Shown in pieces: positions 26,112-33,949 of a stretch of DNA of 39,028 nt (position 1 is its first letter; every line of letters begins with the position of its first letter). The notes beneath the pieces were generated by a model that was not told the origin of the DNA, searched no databases, and saw only the letters and a list, made by a program, of their open reading frames with translations. Location: the NCBI GenBank assembly GCA_017467965.1, contig JAFUJZ010000033.1:1-39028 (forward strand), read 5' to 3'. The DNA is from Clostridia bacterium. Its GTDB lineage: Bacteria; Bacillota_A; Clostridia; UMGS1883. The position numbers and the translations under genes were made by a program.

Positions 26112-27403
26112 TGGCAAATAATTTATCGCCGGCGAGAGAAGCGGCACTTAAAACTCTATATGCCGTGGAAAAGGACGGCGCATATCTGAATATTGCGTTA
26201 AATGATATTATCGCTGACTTTAAGCTCAGCGTACTTGATGCTGCTCTTTGTACCGAGCTTGTGCTTGGTGTAGAGCGTAACAGGCTTTATATTGATAATA
26301 TTATTTCAAATCTTTCGACCGTTAAGCTGAAGAAAATATCAGTTTGGATTTTGAATATTCTCAGAATAGGCATATATTCCTTGAAATTTTTGGAAAAAAT
26401 CCCCCAAAGCGCAACTATTAACGAATGCGTCAAGCTTTCAAAGCGTTACGGGCACCAAAGAAGCTCGGGTTTTGTAAACGCTGTTTTGAGAAAAGCGGCT
26501 GTTTCCGGTGATTTTTTGCCGCCTGAAGAAAGCGACGACTATTTGTCGGTGGTATATTCGTATCCGAGCTGGATGGTACAAAAATGGAAAAGTGAAGGCG
26601 TTAAAAACATTGAAGCGCTTATGCAGGCGGGTAATGTGACACCGCCTACATACCTCAGAAAAAACACACTTAAGGGTGATTTTGAAATTCCCGAGGGCAT
26701 AGAAAAAGCCCCATTGGGAAATAATGCGTATATATACAAAAAAGGCGGAGCTTTCCATGGATCGCAACTCCAGAAAGAAGGCTACTTTTCCATACAGGAT
26801 GCGGCGAGCCAAATGGCAGTTGAGGCACTTGATCCAAAGAGCGGTATGGAGGTACTTGACCTTTGTGCCGCACCCGGAGGCAAAAGCGAATATATTGCGG
26901 AACTTATGGGGAACTCGGGCAGGGTTATTGCCTGTGATTTGTACCCCCACAAAACTGAGCTTATTGACAAGAGCGCAGAAAGACTGGGTATTGAAATAAT
27001 TGAAACATTGGTTAACGATGCTGAAAAGTTTGTGAGTGCATTTGAGGACAGATTTGACAGGGTACTTTTGGACGCTCCTTGCTCGGGACTTGGCATTATA
27101 CGCCGAAAGCCCGACATAAAGTGGACAAAGGACGCGCGAGATTGTTCATCCTTGGCAAAAACACAGTACAAGATGCTCCGTAACGCCATGCGCTATGTTA
27201 AAAAAGGCGGAATACTGGTGTATTCCACCTGCACCATAAGCCGTATGGAAAACGAACAAATGGTACAGATGTTTTTAAGAGAAAACAAGAATTTTGAGGC
27301 TTTGCCCACAGATTATATGACCGATAAGGGTTACTGTCAGCTTTTGCCCAATATACATAATACAGATGGATTCTTTATTGCGAGGTTTATACGCCGTGAT
27401 TAA
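26111..27403 (+). CDS. rsmB: 16S rRNA m5C967 methyltransferase
   Basis: A 430-residue RsmB/Sun homologue that methylates C967 of 16S rRNA with S-adenosylmethionine. The N-terminal NusB-like domain (~1-140) starts SPAREAALKTLYAVEKDGAYLN. The catalytic domain has the SAM motif VLDLCAAPGGKSEYIAEL (~254-271), the release cysteine in LLDAPCSGLGIIRRKPDIKW (~322) and the nucleophile in YSTCTISRMENEQMV (~376). The start overlaps the protease stop by one base (TAATG). Neighbouring rlmN encodes another rRNA methylase. Confidence 0.95.
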   Translation: MANNLSPAREAALKTLYAVEKDGAYLNIALNDIIADFKLSVLDAALCTELVLGVERNRLYIDNIISNLSTVKLKKISVWILNILRIGIYSLKFLEKIPQSATINECVKLSKRYGHQRSSGFVNAVLRKAAVSGDFLPPEESDDYLSVVYSYPSWMVQKWKSEGVKNIEALMQAGNVTPPTYLRKNTLKGDFEIPEGIEKAPLGNNAYIYKKGGAFHGSQLQKEGYFSIQDAASQMAVEALDPKSGMEVLDLCAAPGGKSEYIAELMGNSGRVIACDLYPHKTELIDKSAERLGIEIIETLVNDAEKFVSAFEDRFDRVLLDAPCSGLGIIRRKPDIKWTKDARDCSSLAKTQYKMLRNAMRYVKKGGILVYSTCTISRMENEQMVQMFLRENKNFEALPTDYMTDKGYCQLLPNIHNTDGFFIARFIRRD

Positions 27404-28427
27404 TCTTGGTGATTTTACACTTGAACAATTAACTGAATATTTTGTAAACCTTGGCGAGGCAAAATTCCGGGGTAAACAGGTGTTTTCGCTTATAAGTAAA
27501 GGTGCGGAAAGTATTGACGAGCTGACCGTTTTGTCAAAAAATTTGCGCGAAAAGCTCAAGGAAAACGCGTGCGTTTATCTGCCTGAGATTGAACAAAAGC
27601 TTACAAGCCGACTTGACGGTACGGTAAAGTACCTTTTAAGGTTATCTGACGGCAATATTATCGAAACCGTTGCAATGAGGTATCATCACGGTATTTCGGT
27701 ATGTGTATCAAGCCAGGTAGGCTGTGCCATGGGGTGCACCTTCTGTGCATCTACGTTAGGCGGTAGGGTGCGTAATTTAGCTCCGCACGAAATCACAGGG
27801 CAGATTATAAGAGTTATGAAGGACTTGGGAGAAAGAGTGTCGAATATTGTAGTGATGGGCATAGGTGAGCCCTTTGACAATTATGACAATCTGATGATTT
27901 TTCTCAAAAACATCAATAATCCCGAGGGTGTAAACTTGGGATACCGTCATATAACGGTTTCCACATGCGGTTTAGTACCAAAGATAATAGATTTTGCTTC
28001 TGAAGGCTTGCAGGTGAATTTGGCGGTATCACTTCATGCTCCGACGGATGAATACCGCAAGGCTATTATGCCTGTTGCAAAAAGGTATTCCATAGACGAG
28101 CTGATAGGTGCGTGCAGGTATTATTTTGAAAAAACAGGCAGGCGTATTACATACGAATATGCACTCATCGAAGGCAAAAACAGCTCAGATGAATGTGCGT
28201 ATAAGCTGATTGAGCTTTTGAAAGGAGACAACTGTCATATTAACCTTATTCCCGTAAACGATGTTAAGGAAAGAGGCAATGTGAGAGTAAGTAAAAAACG
28301 AGTTGAGGAGTTTAAAAAGCTTCTTGAAAAGGGACACATTGCGGCAACAGTACGCCGTGAGTTGGGAAGCGATATATCCGCATCCTGCGGACAGCTTCGT
28401 AACAGTGTTATTTCAAATACCGACTAA
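27396..28427 (+). CDS. rlmN: Radical SAM 23S rRNA/tRNA adenine C2-methyltransferase RlmN
   Basis: A 343-residue radical SAM enzyme that makes m2A2503 in 23S rRNA and m2A37 in tRNA. The cluster motif CAMGCTFC has cysteines at about 110, 114 and 117, preceded by VCVSSQVG. Other features are VVMGIGEPFDNYDN, STCGLVPKI, LAVSLHAPTDEYR and the C-terminal RRELGSDISASCGQL with the methyl-carrying cysteine. GTG 27396 overlaps the rsmB end by 8 bases, follows GCGAGG and matches the usual MINL N-terminus. An ATG at 27366 is in frame but lacks a ribosome-binding site. Confidence 0.94.
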   Translation: MINLGDFTLEQLTEYFVNLGEAKFRGKQVFSLISKGAESIDELTVLSKNLREKLKENACVYLPEIEQKLTSRLDGTVKYLLRLSDGNIIETVAMRYHHGISVCVSSQVGCAMGCTFCASTLGGRVRNLAPHEITGQIIRVMKDLGERVSNIVVMGIGEPFDNYDNLMIFLKNINNPEGVNLGYRHITVSTCGLVPKIIDFASEGLQVNLAVSLHAPTDEYRKAIMPVAKRYSIDELIGACRYYFEKTGRRITYEYALIEGKNSSDECAYKLIELLKGDNCHINLIPVNDVKERGNVRVSKKRVEEFKKLLEKGHIAATVRRELGSDISASCGQLRNSVISNTD

Positions 28428-28441
28428 AAGGGTATTTTTTT
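28415..28441 (+). terminator. Weak intrinsic terminator at the end of rlmN
   Basis: AAATACC pairs with GGTATTT across a 9-base loop that holds the rlmN stop codon, followed by more Ts to 28441. It could partly separate the upstream methylase genes from prpC-prkC. Confidence 0.5.
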
Positions 28442-28464
28442 ATCAGACGAGAGGGGTGGTCAGA

Positions 28465-29199
28465 GTGATATATGCAGCTTTGACAGACGTTGGTCTTAAA
28501 AGAACAAACAACGAGGACTCATATATAATAAACGACAATAAAAAGAAAAAGCTTTTTATTGTTGCAGACGGTATGGGCGGTCACAATGCTGGCGAAATCG
28601 CATCAAGCGAGGCTTGCAGAATGGTAGAAGACTATATTTTCTCCAATGACGGCAATATTGATGATGTATTAACGGAGGCTGTTTGCACAGCAAACCGTGA
28701 GCTTTTTATCCGTGCGTCGGAAAACAGTGCAATGAGCGGTATGGGTACAACAATCGATGCCTGTGTTGTAGAAAAAAACAAAATTCATATTGCGCACGTT
28801 GGTGACAGCAGGGTTTATGTTGTATCTTGTGATTCTATCCGCAAAATCACAAAAGACCATAGCATTGTGGGCATGATGCTGGATTCAGGCTCAATTACCG
28901 AAGAAGAGGCACGCAATCACCCTCAGCGTAATTTTATTACAAGAGCTGTAGGAACAGCTATGACTATTGAAGTTGATATTGTCCACGAGACAATACATAA
29001 CGGAGAATGGGTACTCATGTGCACAGACGGATTGACGAATATGGTACCGAAAGACGAAATCCACCGTATTATTACTTCTGCTTCAGATGTAAACGAAGCG
29101 GTAGACGGCTTAATTGAGAAAGCAAAACAAAACGGAGGCGACGACAATATTACTGTTGTACTCCTTTATTGGGCCGCGAGAAAAGGGAGGAATAAGTGA
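28465..29199 (+). CDS. prpC: PP2C-type serine/threonine phosphatase (partner of PrkC)
   Basis: A 244-residue metal-dependent PPM phosphatase that reverses phosphorylation by the adjacent PASTA kinase. It begins MIYAALTDVGLKRTNNEDSY and carries VADGMGGHNAGEIAS (metal-binding aspartate ~36), SGMGTTIDACVV, IAHVGDSRVYVV, TKDHSIV, LMCTDGLTNMV and GGDDNITVVLL. The frame is open back to 28303 inside rlmN. The family N-terminus and the ribosome-binding site GAGAGGGG support GTG 28465. Its stop overlaps the prkC start region. Confidence 0.95.
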   Translation: MIYAALTDVGLKRTNNEDSYIINDNKKKKLFIVADGMGGHNAGEIASSEACRMVEDYIFSNDGNIDDVLTEAVCTANRELFIRASENSAMSGMGTTIDACVVEKNKIHIAHVGDSRVYVVSCDSIRKITKDHSIVGMMLDSGSITEEEARNHPQRNFITRAVGTAMTIEVDIVHETIHNGEWVLMCTDGLTNMVPKDEIHRIITSASDVNEAVDGLIEKAKQNGGDDNITVVLLYWAARKGRNK

Positions 29200-31133
29200 T
29201 TATGATAGGCACTGTATTAGGTAACAGATACGAGCTTTTGGAAAAAGTCGGCATCGGCGGTATGGCTATTGTGTACAAGGCAATGGACCGTCTTCTCAAC
29301 CGCTATGTTGCAGTAAAGCTTTTAAGAAGCGAATTTCAGGATAACGAAGAATTTATCAGAAGATTTAATATAGAAAGTCAGGCGGCTGCCAGCCTTTCCC
29401 ATGCAAACATTGTGTCAATATACGACGTGGGTCAGTCGGGAGCACTCCAGTATATTGTAATGGAGTTTATCGAAGGTGTTACTTTAAAGGATTATATTGC
29501 CGAAAAGAAAGGCGGTATATACTGGAAAGAGGCAACAAATATTGCTATGCAGATATGCTCGGCATTGGAGCACGCTCATTCCAAGCATATTATACATAGG
29601 GATATCAAACCGCAGAATATTATGATTACCTCTGACGGTGTTATCAAGGTGACAGACTTTGGTATTGCAAGAGCGGCGTCCGGCGGTACAACCACCATGG
29701 AAGCAATGGGCAGTGCTCATTATCTTTCCCCCGAGCAGGCACGCGGCGGATACACCGATCAGAAAAGCGATATTTACTCTTTGGGTATTGTGCTTTATGA
29801 GCTTTACACAGGTAAGCTCCCCTTTGACGGCGAGACACCTGTTGCAGTTGCAATGCAGCACATGCAGTCCGAGGCTATAAAGCCCAGAGTGATTAATTCT
29901 GACATTCCTAAGAGCGTGGAAAACATTATCCTCAAGGCTATGAGCAAGGAGCAAAGATTGCGCTATGATAGTGCAAGTCTTATGCTTGCCGACATCAAAA
30001 AGGCTTATACCGACCCTGAGGCAAGCGTTTCAAAGGACGAGGACGATGCAGATAAGTACGGCACAAAGAAGCTTGCGCCTATTGTGAACATCACAATGCC
30101 CACAGATAACGAAAAGCCTGTTGTTAGACGCAGTGAAGAAGAGCGCATAAAGAGGCAAAAACAGACAAAAAAGACGAGCGGCAAGGAAGTTTTTGCAATA
30201 GTTATGGCGATTATTACTTGCTTTGCTCTTGCGTGTGTTATGGGTATAATGGCGGCAAGCTGCGCAAAGAACAATGCAGATAACACAAATAATCCTGTAG
30301 CAGAGCAGCTTACAATGCCCAATGTGCAGGGTCTTACAAAGAGTGAAATGAACGCGGCTCTCGCAAAGCTTCGCGAGGCGGGCTATAATATTGAAATTGT
30401 GTACGAATTTGACACACATGACAAGGGCGAGGTTATAGACCAGGAGCCTAAAATGGGTCCTATCGCCGAGGGTACAAAAATTGTTATCACAATAAGTGAC
30501 GGTAAAGAGCAGATTAACCTTGACGACTATACAAACGACTTTGCAGAGGAAGCTATAGAGCTTATGGAGGCTCAGGGGCTTATCGTCAATACAAGTGAAG
30601 AGATGAGTGACGAAATCGAAGAAGGTTACGTTATCCGTCATCTTCCCTCTGCAGGACAAATTGTTGAGACAGGTACAAAGGTACGACTTTTCGTATCGTC
30701 AGGACCTAACAAGTTTGCACTTGCAGATTACGAAAACATGAATGCAACTGAGGCAAAGGAAGAGCTTGAAAGAATGGGCATAAAGGTAACAGTTGTCACA
30801 GAAGCCAGCGAAAGCGTAAAGGCGGGACTTGTTACAAGACAGATTCCCGAGGCAGGCACTGAAATGAAAAAGGGCGCGGCTATTACTCTTTACGTGAGTG
30901 ACGGTCCTGCGATGATGATTGTTCCCGACCTTTTGGGACAGACCCGTGAACAAGCCGAAAACACACTTAAAAACAACAATCTTAAGTTGGGCGACGTAAG
31001 AGAAATTACATCCGGTGCGGCACCGGGTACTGTTGTAAAACAGAGCGTTGCAAAAGACACAAAGGTTGAAAAGAACACTGTTATTGATATATCCGTAGCA
31101 AGTGATACGGGTACATCCGATACAGGTTTGTAA
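29196..31133 (+). CDS. prkC: PASTA-domain serine/threonine protein kinase
   Basis: A 645-residue membrane kinase that senses peptidoglycan fragments and phosphorylates division, wall and germination proteins. The kinase domain (~10-265) has GIGGMAIVYKA, the invariant lysine in VAVKLL, HRDIKPQNIM (~135) and TDFGIARA. A basic linker precedes one membrane helix (~332-352). Outside are four PASTA repeats (~370-640), such as TMPNVQGLTKSEMNAAL and MIVPDLLGQTREQAENTL. GTG 29196 follows GGGAGG closely and overlaps the prpC stop; ATG 29202 is an alternative. It is transcribed with prpC and rsgA, a known Firmicutes module. Confidence 0.96.
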   Translation: MIMIGTVLGNRYELLEKVGIGGMAIVYKAMDRLLNRYVAVKLLRSEFQDNEEFIRRFNIESQAAASLSHANIVSIYDVGQSGALQYIVMEFIEGVTLKDYIAEKKGGIYWKEATNIAMQICSALEHAHSKHIIHRDIKPQNIMITSDGVIKVTDFGIARAASGGTTTMEAMGSAHYLSPEQARGGYTDQKSDIYSLGIVLYELYTGKLPFDGETPVAVAMQHMQSEAIKPRVINSDIPKSVENIILKAMSKEQRLRYDSASLMLADIKKAYTDPEASVSKDEDDADKYGTKKLAPIVNITMPTDNEKPVVRRSEEERIKRQKQTKKTSGKEVFAIVMAIITCFALACVMGIMAASCAKNNADNTNNPVAEQLTMPNVQGLTKSEMNAALAKLREAGYNIEIVYEFDTHDKGEVIDQEPKMGPIAEGTKIVITISDGKEQINLDDYTNDFAEEAIELMEAQGLIVNTSEEMSDEIEEGYVIRHLPSAGQIVETGTKVRLFVSSGPNKFALADYENMNATEAKEELERMGIKVTVVTEASESVKAGLVTRQIPEAGTEMKKGAAITLYVSDGPAMMIVPDLLGQTREQAENTLKNNNLKLGDVREITSGAAPGTVVKQSVAKDTKVEKNTVIDISVASDTGTSDTGL

Positions 31134-31156
31134 TTTTAGAAACAGGGGGAAAAACC

Positions 31157-32047
31157 TTGCTTTTGAAAGGTACTATAGTTAAAGGTATCGGCGGATTTTA
31201 TTATGTTGATACCGAAGAAGGCATTATTGAATGCCGTGCAAGAGGCAAGTTCCGTAAAACTGAAATTTTGCCTACAGTCGGCGACAGAGTTGTTGTCGAA
31301 ACAAAGGACAATAAAACGGGTAGCGTCAAGGAAATCGACGAAAGACAAAATTTCCTTGTACGCCCTGCCGTGAGCAATATTGACACACTTATGATAGTTG
31401 CGGCGATTAGTAATCCCGCACCGGACACCTCGCTCATTGACAAGATGCTTGTTATTGCTGCAAAAAAAGGCATCAAGGGTGCCCTTTGCATTAATAAGAG
31501 TGACCTTGACGCAGACGGTAATCTTGAAAAAATCAAAGCTTGCTACGAAAACGCAGGCTACAGGGTGTTTGTCACAAGTGCCGAAAAGGGCGAAGGCGTT
31601 GACGAATTGAGGAAAGAGCTTAAGGATAAAACAACGGCTTTTGCAGGGCTTTCGGGTGTTGGTAAATCGAGTATTCTGACCATTATTACGGGAAGAGAGC
31701 TCGAAACAGGTGATACAAGCCGTATAGAGAGAGGCAGGCACACAACAAGGCACGTTGAGTTGATAAAAATATCAGAGGGGTATGTCTTTGACACACCGGG
31801 CTTTTCACAGCTTGAGGTTGACGATATAAAGGCAAGCGAGCTTAGGGAGTTTTTCCCCGAGATTGAAAAATGCGAGGGGTTATGCCGTTTTCGCGGATGC
31901 AGTCACGTAACAGAGCCTGACTGCGCAGTAAAGGCGGCACTTGAAAAAGGCGACATAGCAGAGAGCAGATATGACAGCTATGTAAAAATGTACGAAAAGC
32001 TAAAGCTTATTAAAGATTGGGAAAGAGGCGGAGCAAATGGCAGATAA
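31157..32047 (+). CDS. rsgA: Ribosome small subunit-dependent GTPase RsgA (CpgA)
   Basis: A 296-residue circularly permuted GTPase that matures the 30S subunit; in Bacillus it is a PrkC substrate. An OB fold (~1-65) is followed by the permuted motifs: G4 NKSD (~113), G1 GLSGVGKSS (~165-173) and G3 DTPGF (~211-215). The C-terminal zinc site has Cys and His in CEGLCRFRGCSHVTEPDC (~239-256). The start codon is TTG at 31157, preceded by CAGGGGGA. It overlaps rpe by 11 bases. Confidence 0.95.
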   Translation: MLLKGTIVKGIGGFYYVDTEEGIIECRARGKFRKTEILPTVGDRVVVETKDNKTGSVKEIDERQNFLVRPAVSNIDTLMIVAAISNPAPDTSLIDKMLVIAAKKGIKGALCINKSDLDADGNLEKIKACYENAGYRVFVTSAEKGEGVDELRKELKDKTTAFAGLSGVGKSSILTIITGRELETGDTSRIERGRHTTRHVELIKISEGYVFDTPGFSQLEVDDIKASELREFFPEIEKCEGLCRFRGCSHVTEPDCAVKAALEKGDIAESRYDSYVKMYEKLKLIKDWERGGANGR

Positions 32048-32708
32048 ACGTGAATTCAAACTGGCACCGAGTATTCTGGCGGCGGATTTTTCTATCCTGG
32101 GTCAGCAGATTAAAGAGGCAGAAAAAGGCGGAGCAAAGGTGTTACATATTGATGTTATGGACTCAAGGTTTGTGCCTAATTTTACATTTGGTGCACTGCT
32201 TGTAAAGTGCATCAGAAAGTGCAGTGATATGTTTTATGACTGCCATTTAATGGTTGAACGCCCCTATGATTTTATCGATGCTTTTTATAAGGCAGGCGCA
32301 GATAATATTACCGTGCACTATGAAGCTTTAGGCGACGAGACAGGCAAGGCACTTGACTACATCCGTTCGCTGGGCATAAAAGCAGGGCTCAGTATAAGCC
32401 CCGACACTCCCGTAGACGTTGTAGCACCCTACCTTGATAAAGCTGACATGATACTTATTATGTCGGTTTATCCGGGCTTTGGCGGACAAAAGTTTATCCC
32501 CGAAAGCTTGGAGCGCATTGCAAAGGTTAAGAGCATGACCGAGGGCTATGACATCGATATTGAGGTTGACGGCGGTGTTTATGAAGAAAACATCAAAACC
32601 GTGGTTGACGCAGGTGCAAACGTGATTGTTGCAGGCAGTGCAGTTTTCGGAAAAGAAAACATTGCCTTGGCTGCAGAAAAGCTTATAAAGGCGGCAACAA
32701 ATGAGTAA
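32037..32708 (+). CDS. rpe: Ribulose-phosphate 3-epimerase
   Basis: A 223-residue TIM-barrel enzyme interconverting ribulose- and xylulose-5-phosphate in the pentose phosphate pathway. Motifs include LAPSILAADFSILGQQI, LHIDVMDSRFVPNFTFG, DCHLMVERP, IMSVYPGFGGQKFIPESL and IEVDGGVYEENI. The start lies within the end of rsgA, after AAGAGGCGGAG. Its own end overlaps the thiamine pyrophosphokinase gene by 8 bases, so rsgA-rpe-thiN is a tightly coupled unit, as in Bacillus. Confidence 0.97.
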   Translation: MADKREFKLAPSILAADFSILGQQIKEAEKGGAKVLHIDVMDSRFVPNFTFGALLVKCIRKCSDMFYDCHLMVERPYDFIDAFYKAGADNITVHYEALGDETGKALDYIRSLGIKAGLSISPDTPVDVVAPYLDKADMILIMSVYPGFGGQKFIPESLERIAKVKSMTEGYDIDIEVDGGVYEENIKTVVDAGANVIVAGSAVFGKENIALAAEKLIKAATNE

Positions 32709-33315
32709 GGCTGTAATAATTTCTGCCGGCAGTATAACCGATTATGAATACACAAAAACCTTTATTGATAAGGACGATTTTGTCATCTGTGCCGACGGTG
32801 GACTAATCCATGCTGAAAAAATGGGCATTGTACCAAACCTTACAGTGGGTGATTTTGATTCATTCAAGGGCGAGGTTACAGGCGACGTAAGACGCTTTAA
32901 GCCTGAAAAGGACTATACTGACACCGATATTGCCGTAAAGGCGGCAATGGAAAAAGGCTATAACGAAATCATCCTTTTGGGTGCAACAGGCACAAGGCTT
33001 GACCATACAATGGCAAATATAGGTCTTTTGGAGTATATTTCACTAAACGGTGGCAAGGGTACGGTGATAAATGAGCACAACAAAATTACCGTCATACGTG
33101 AAAGCACTGTTATAAAACGTGAGGAAGGTTGGCATTTGTCACTTATACCCATAGGCGAGGTAAAGGGCGTTACGCTTAAAAACCTTAAGTATCCCTTGCA
33201 AGATTACACCTTAAAGTTTTCTGAATCCTTGGCTGTAAGTAACGAGTTTACAGAGAATGACGCTGTTATCGAAATTAAAGAGGGTAGCTTGATTGTTATT
33301 AAATCAAGAGATTAA
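32701..33315 (+). CDS. thiN: Thiamine pyrophosphokinase
   Basis: A 204-residue enzyme that pyrophosphorylates thiamine to the cofactor TPP. It shows AVIISAGSITDYEYTK, VICADGGLIHAEKMGIVPN, LTVGDFDSFKG, DYTDTDIAVKAAMEKGYNEI and LLGATGTRLDHTMANIGLL, with a smaller C-terminal beta domain (~125-204). It is the last gene of the long plus-strand block, closed by a strong terminator. In Bacillus the equivalent gene (yloS) is next to spoVM, and the same is seen here. Confidence 0.95.
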   Translation: MSKAVIISAGSITDYEYTKTFIDKDDFVICADGGLIHAEKMGIVPNLTVGDFDSFKGEVTGDVRRFKPEKDYTDTDIAVKAAMEKGYNEIILLGATGTRLDHTMANIGLLEYISLNGGKGTVINEHNKITVIRESTVIKREEGWHLSLIPIGEVKGVTLKNLKYPLQDYTLKFSESLAVSNEFTENDAVIEIKEGSLIVIKSRD

Positions 33316-33342
33316 AAAGCGTGCCGGAAGGCACGCTTTTTT
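33314..33342. terminator. Bidirectional terminator between thiN and spoVM
   Basis: AAAAAGCGTGCC, loop GGAA, GGCACGCTTTTTT: perfect stem with a T-run on the plus strand and five Ts on the minus strand. It ends the yicC/remA-to-thiN block on the plus strand and the spoVM transcript on the minus strand. Confidence 0.93.
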
Positions 33343-33346
33343 CAGT

Positions 33347-33418
33347 TTATTTTATTTTAAGTATTGCTTTTGTTATTCCCGATAAAAACTTGGGCATTTT
33401 AAAAACCAGTATTTTCAT
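33347..33418 (-). CDS. spoVM: Stage V sporulation protein M (23-residue amphipathic peptide)
   Basis: A 23-residue ORF starting MKILVFK and containing KMPKFLSGITKAIL. Recalling Bacillus SpoVM (KLPKFLGGIVRAML at the same positions), the match is nearly complete over residues 7-20, including the essential Pro9 and the KFL-GI core. SpoVM is an amphipathic helix that recognises the curved forespore membrane and anchors SpoIVA. A ribosome-binding site AAAGGAAAG lies 5 bases before the ATG. It lies beside thiN, as in Bacillus, and spoIVA is 2.2 kb away. It is far below usual ORF-calling limits. It follows the 48-residue gene by 17 bases, so the two are probably one transcript. Confidence 0.88.
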   Translation of the reverse strand: MKILVFKMPKFLSGITKAILKIK

Positions 33419-33435
33419 ATAATCTTTCCTTTCTG

Positions 33436-33582
33436 TCAGTGTTTACGGCATGATAATACAAAAACAATTATGATAATGCCTTCCAAAGCGGCTATGAACC
33501 AAAGCGGGCAGACAAGCGCTGTGAAAATTCCGGTCACAAAGAAAAGACTGCCCAGCCCCGGCTGTTTACGGTTTTTATACAT
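33436..33582 (-). CDS. Small predicted membrane protein of unknown function, upstream of spoVM
   Basis: A 48-residue protein. The N-terminus is basic (MYKNRKQPGLGS). It is followed by two hydrophobic stretches (LFFVTGIFTALVCPLWFIAAL and EGIIIIVFVLS) and a short basic tail (CRKH). I do not recognise the family. ATG 33582 follows a strong ribosome-binding site (GGGAGG, 7 bases away). The frame is open further upstream, but those residues read through the ribosome-binding site. With spoVM 17 bases downstream and a sigma-E-like promoter upstream, a role in the sporulating mother cell is a reasonable inference, not a demonstration. Confidence 0.7.
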   Translation of the reverse strand: MYKNRKQPGLGSLFFVTGIFTALVCPLWFIAALEGIIIIVFVLSCRKH

Positions 33583-33603
33583 GGGCAAACCTCCCATCAC
33601 TAT

Positions 33604-33631
33604 ATTGTACGCAAAATAGATAGAAGTGTGA
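33604..33631 (-). promoter_or_regulatory. Candidate sigma-E promoter of the small-protein/spoVM operon
   Basis: On the minus strand, TCACACT, 13 bases, then CGTACAAT. The Bacillus sigma-E consensus is roughly KMATATT, about 14 bases, CATACAMT; the -10 matches seven of eight positions and the -35 is weaker. Bacillus spoVM is sigma-E dependent. Transcription would start a few bases before the ribosome-binding site at 33590-33595. Confidence 0.45.
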
Positions 33632-33662
33632 CAGGGAGAAACGCTCAATTAAATAAAACACA

Positions 33663-33691
33663 TTGACACAAAAAATTTTTGATGATACACT
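33663..33691 (+). promoter_or_regulatory. Strong sigma-A promoter of the 57-residue peptide gene
   Basis: A perfect TTGACA, 17 bases and TACACT with an upstream TGA (extended -10). It is the best -35 in the window. It diverges from the spoVM operon promoter. The leader of about 80 bases to the ATG at 33776 shows no strong structure that I could find. Confidence 0.75.
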
Positions 33692-33775
33692 GAGAGTGTC
33701 CTGTTTATGGTACAGCCTTTAGGTTATTATTATCTCAGATGAAGAAAAACAATAATCTATTAGGAGGTACATATT

Positions 33776-33949
33776 ATGAAAAAGATTTTTTCTGCTATGA
33801 CAATTTTAGGAGTAGTGCTTGCTATGGCTACAGCAGGTGGAGCAGATGCAGGTAATTTGCCAATGACGCAGATTGTAGTTCAAGCTCTTATATCGACCCT
33901 AATGGTTTTGTGCGGTACGCACTTTGTAAAAGAGGGTGATGCGGCATGA
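33776..33949 (+). CDS. 57-residue secreted or membrane peptide of unknown function
   Basis: Starts MKKIFSAMTILGVVLAMATA, a signal-peptide-like N-terminus, followed by GGADAGNLPM and a second hydrophobic segment (IVVQALISTLMVLCG) ending HFVKEGDAA. I do not recognise it. A strong TAGGAGG ribosome-binding site and a strong promoter support real expression. The stop overlaps the next start (ATGA, 33946-33949), so translation is coupled to the HD hydrolase. The layout, small signal-like helix plus second helix, is compatible with a membrane peptide, possibly a regulator or accessory of the hydrolase. That is inference only. Confidence 0.72.
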   Translation: MKKIFSAMTILGVVLAMATAGGADAGNLPMTQIVVQALISTLMVLCGTHFVKEGDAA

